A stretch of DNA of 13,528 nucleotides from the NCBI GenBank assembly GCA_964403325.1, contig CAYOFO010000035.1, positions 1 through 13,528 on the forward strand, in the 5' to 3' direction. Below the pieces are notes generated by a model. It saw nothing but the letters and a program-made list of their open reading frames with translations. It was not told where the DNA came from and made no database searches. Below, piece by piece: positions 12,481 to 13,528 of this stretch. Made by a program: the position numbers and the translations under genes. The DNA comes from CAZQNF01 sp964403325. Lineage in GTDB: Bacteria; Patescibacteriota; Patescibacteriia; Magasanikbacterales; GWA2-37-8. Position 1 is the stretch's first letter. The number at the start of each line of letters is the position of its first letter.

Positions 12481-13528
12481 ATGAAACAAAAAACTGCAAT
12501 TGTGGTTGGGGCTGGGTTTGGCGGGCTGTCGGCGGCCGCTCTCCTCGCTAAAGATGGCTACACGGTTACGCTACTTGAAAAGAACGAAGGTCCCGGTGGA
12601 CGAGCAAGAGTTTTTAAAGAAAGAGGTTTTACGTTTGACATGGGTCCGTCGTGGTACCTAATGCCAGATATTTTTGAGCGTTTTTTTGCGGAATTTGGAA
12701 AAACTGCAAGTGATTTTTATGCGCTGAAACGGCTTGACCCGGCGTATCGGGTTTTTTTTGATAAAGGTAACTTGGTGGATATAAGCGCTGAGCTTGAAAA
12801 AAATATGGCACTTTTTGAATCCATGGAACCAGGTGCGGCCCAGCAGTTTAAAAAATATTTGGCCAATTCCAGGTACCAATACGAAGTATCCGTACAGGAT
12901 TTTTTGTATAAAGATTATAAGTCCGTATTTGAATTTTTGAGTTGGCGAATGTTAAAAGAAGGGAGGAAATTGCATGTATTTGATTCTTTAGATCATTATA
13001 CCAAGCGATTTTTTAAAAATGAGAAAATCAGGAAAATTCTCGAATACAGTATGGTATTTTTGGGTGGTTCGCCAAAAAATACACCGGCAATTTATTCGCT
13101 GATGTCGCACATTGATTTTAATCTTGGGGTTTGGTATCCGGAAGGTGGAATTGGTCGGGTGGTGGAAGCTTTTGTGGAGTTGGGTTCGTCTTTGGGGGTA
13201 GAGTTTAAATATAACCAAGAAGTAACGAATTTGGCGGTAAAAGACGGTAAGGTAACTGAGGTAATAACCAAACAAGGAAGTTTTTCGGCCGATGTGGTGG
13301 TTATGAATGGGGATTATCATTTTGCGGAAACAAAACTCCTCGCACCCGAATATCAAACATATCCAGAAAATTACTGGCAGAAACGGACAATTGCGCCATC
13401 CGGATTTATTATTTACTTGGGACTTAGTAAAAAAATACCTCAACTGACTCATCACAACCTGTTTTTTGACCATGATTGGCAGCGGCATTTTGACAGTATT
13501 TTTGAGCGTCCAGAGTGGCCGGAATTTC
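12481..13528 (+). CDS. crtI: Phytoene desaturase (CrtI family), 3' end outside window
   Basis: CrtI-type FAD enzymes introduce double bonds into phytoene or related C30/C40 precursors in carotenoid synthesis. The 349 residues visible show the N-terminal dinucleotide-binding fold (VVGAGFGGLSAAALLAKDGY, acidic Glu33 at the end of strand 2, then GPGGRA). They also show the FAD/substrate motif FDMGPSWYLMPDIF, the mid-region YPEGGIGRVVEAF, and FDHDWQRHFDSIF near the edge. About 140 residues should lie beyond the window. No stop or frameshift is present in the visible part. The related functions of dehydrosqualene desaturase and carotenoid isomerase cannot be ruled out. It has its own promoter; partner genes such as crtB would be expected downstream. 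Carotenoid synthesis is patchy in CPR bacteria, which suggests acquisition by transfer. Confidence 0.9.
   Translation, partial: MKQKTAIVVGAGFGGLSAAALLAKDGYTVTLLEKNEGPGGRARVFKERGFTFDMGPSWYLMPDIFERFFAEFGKTASDFYALKRLDPAYRVFFDKGNLVDISAELEKNMALFESMEPGAAQQFKKYLANSRYQYEVSVQDFLYKDYKSVFEFLSWRMLKEGRKLHVFDSLDHYTKRFFKNEKIRKILEYSMVFLGGSPKNTPAIYSLMSHIDFNLGVWYPEGGIGRVVEAFVELGSSLGVEFKYNQEVTNLAVKDGKVTEVITKQGSFSADVVVMNGDYHFAETKLLAPEYQTYPENYWQKRTIAPSGFIIYLGLSKKIPQLTHHNLFFDHDWQRHFDSIFERPEWPEF

Noticed and set aside
12988..13488. 166-codon minus-strand open frame opposite crtI
   Set aside because: It lies antisense to conserved crtI coding sequence and shows no domain.

Overview
The window looks like part of a Candidate Phyla Radiation (Patescibacteria, Parcubacteria-like) genome. 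This is inferred from four things: AT-leaning coding sequence, tightly packed short genes, FtsA/FtsZ sequences of the CPR style, and the absence of any convincing Shine-Dalgarno sequence at the gene starts. All fifteen ATG starts called for protein genes or remnants, leaving aside two tentative peptides, have a T immediately before the ATG. A closer taxonomic placement is not possible from the window alone.

The left part (1-6.6 kb) is housekeeping. ftsA is followed by ftsZ, which has its own strong sigma70-type promoter. ftsZ, nrdR, a 74-residue membrane protein and pyk are spaced 5-7 nt apart and form one operon. It ends in a strong bidirectional hairpin shared with the convergent glyA. A Nudix hydrolase gene lies upstream of glyA on the same strand, and a perfect hairpin separates the two.

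From 6.7 kb onward the content becomes accessory. A plus-strand cluster encodes a GH1 beta-glycosidase, an overlapping C39-like papain-fold protein and a full-length cyclopropane-fatty-acid synthase. The synthase closely resembles the enterobacterial enzyme. The cluster ends in what I read as the decayed remnant of a polysaccharide deacetylase/GT2 fusion gene, with the N-terminal membrane segment and C-terminal tail kept and the catalytic middle lost.

The most interesting stretch is 10.5-12.3 kb. A perfect 17-bp-arm palindrome overlaps a promoter that drives two exported proteins. One is beta-rich, has a short His-rich segment and ends in an outer-membrane-style C-terminal Phe; the other is a small unknown secreted protein. 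About 1.4 kb downstream, a second promoter on the opposite strand carries the same operator core (ATGCAA-N5-TTGCAT). It appears to make only a terminated RNA of about 115 nt with no evident ORF. Together these look like a two-target regulon, possibly metal-responsive, consisting of an envelope operon and a small RNA. Next come a 38-residue very basic protein gene on the minus strand and, from a divergent promoter, a CrtI-type carotenoid desaturase gene that runs off the right edge.

No tRNA, rRNA, CRISPR array or insertion sequence was seen.
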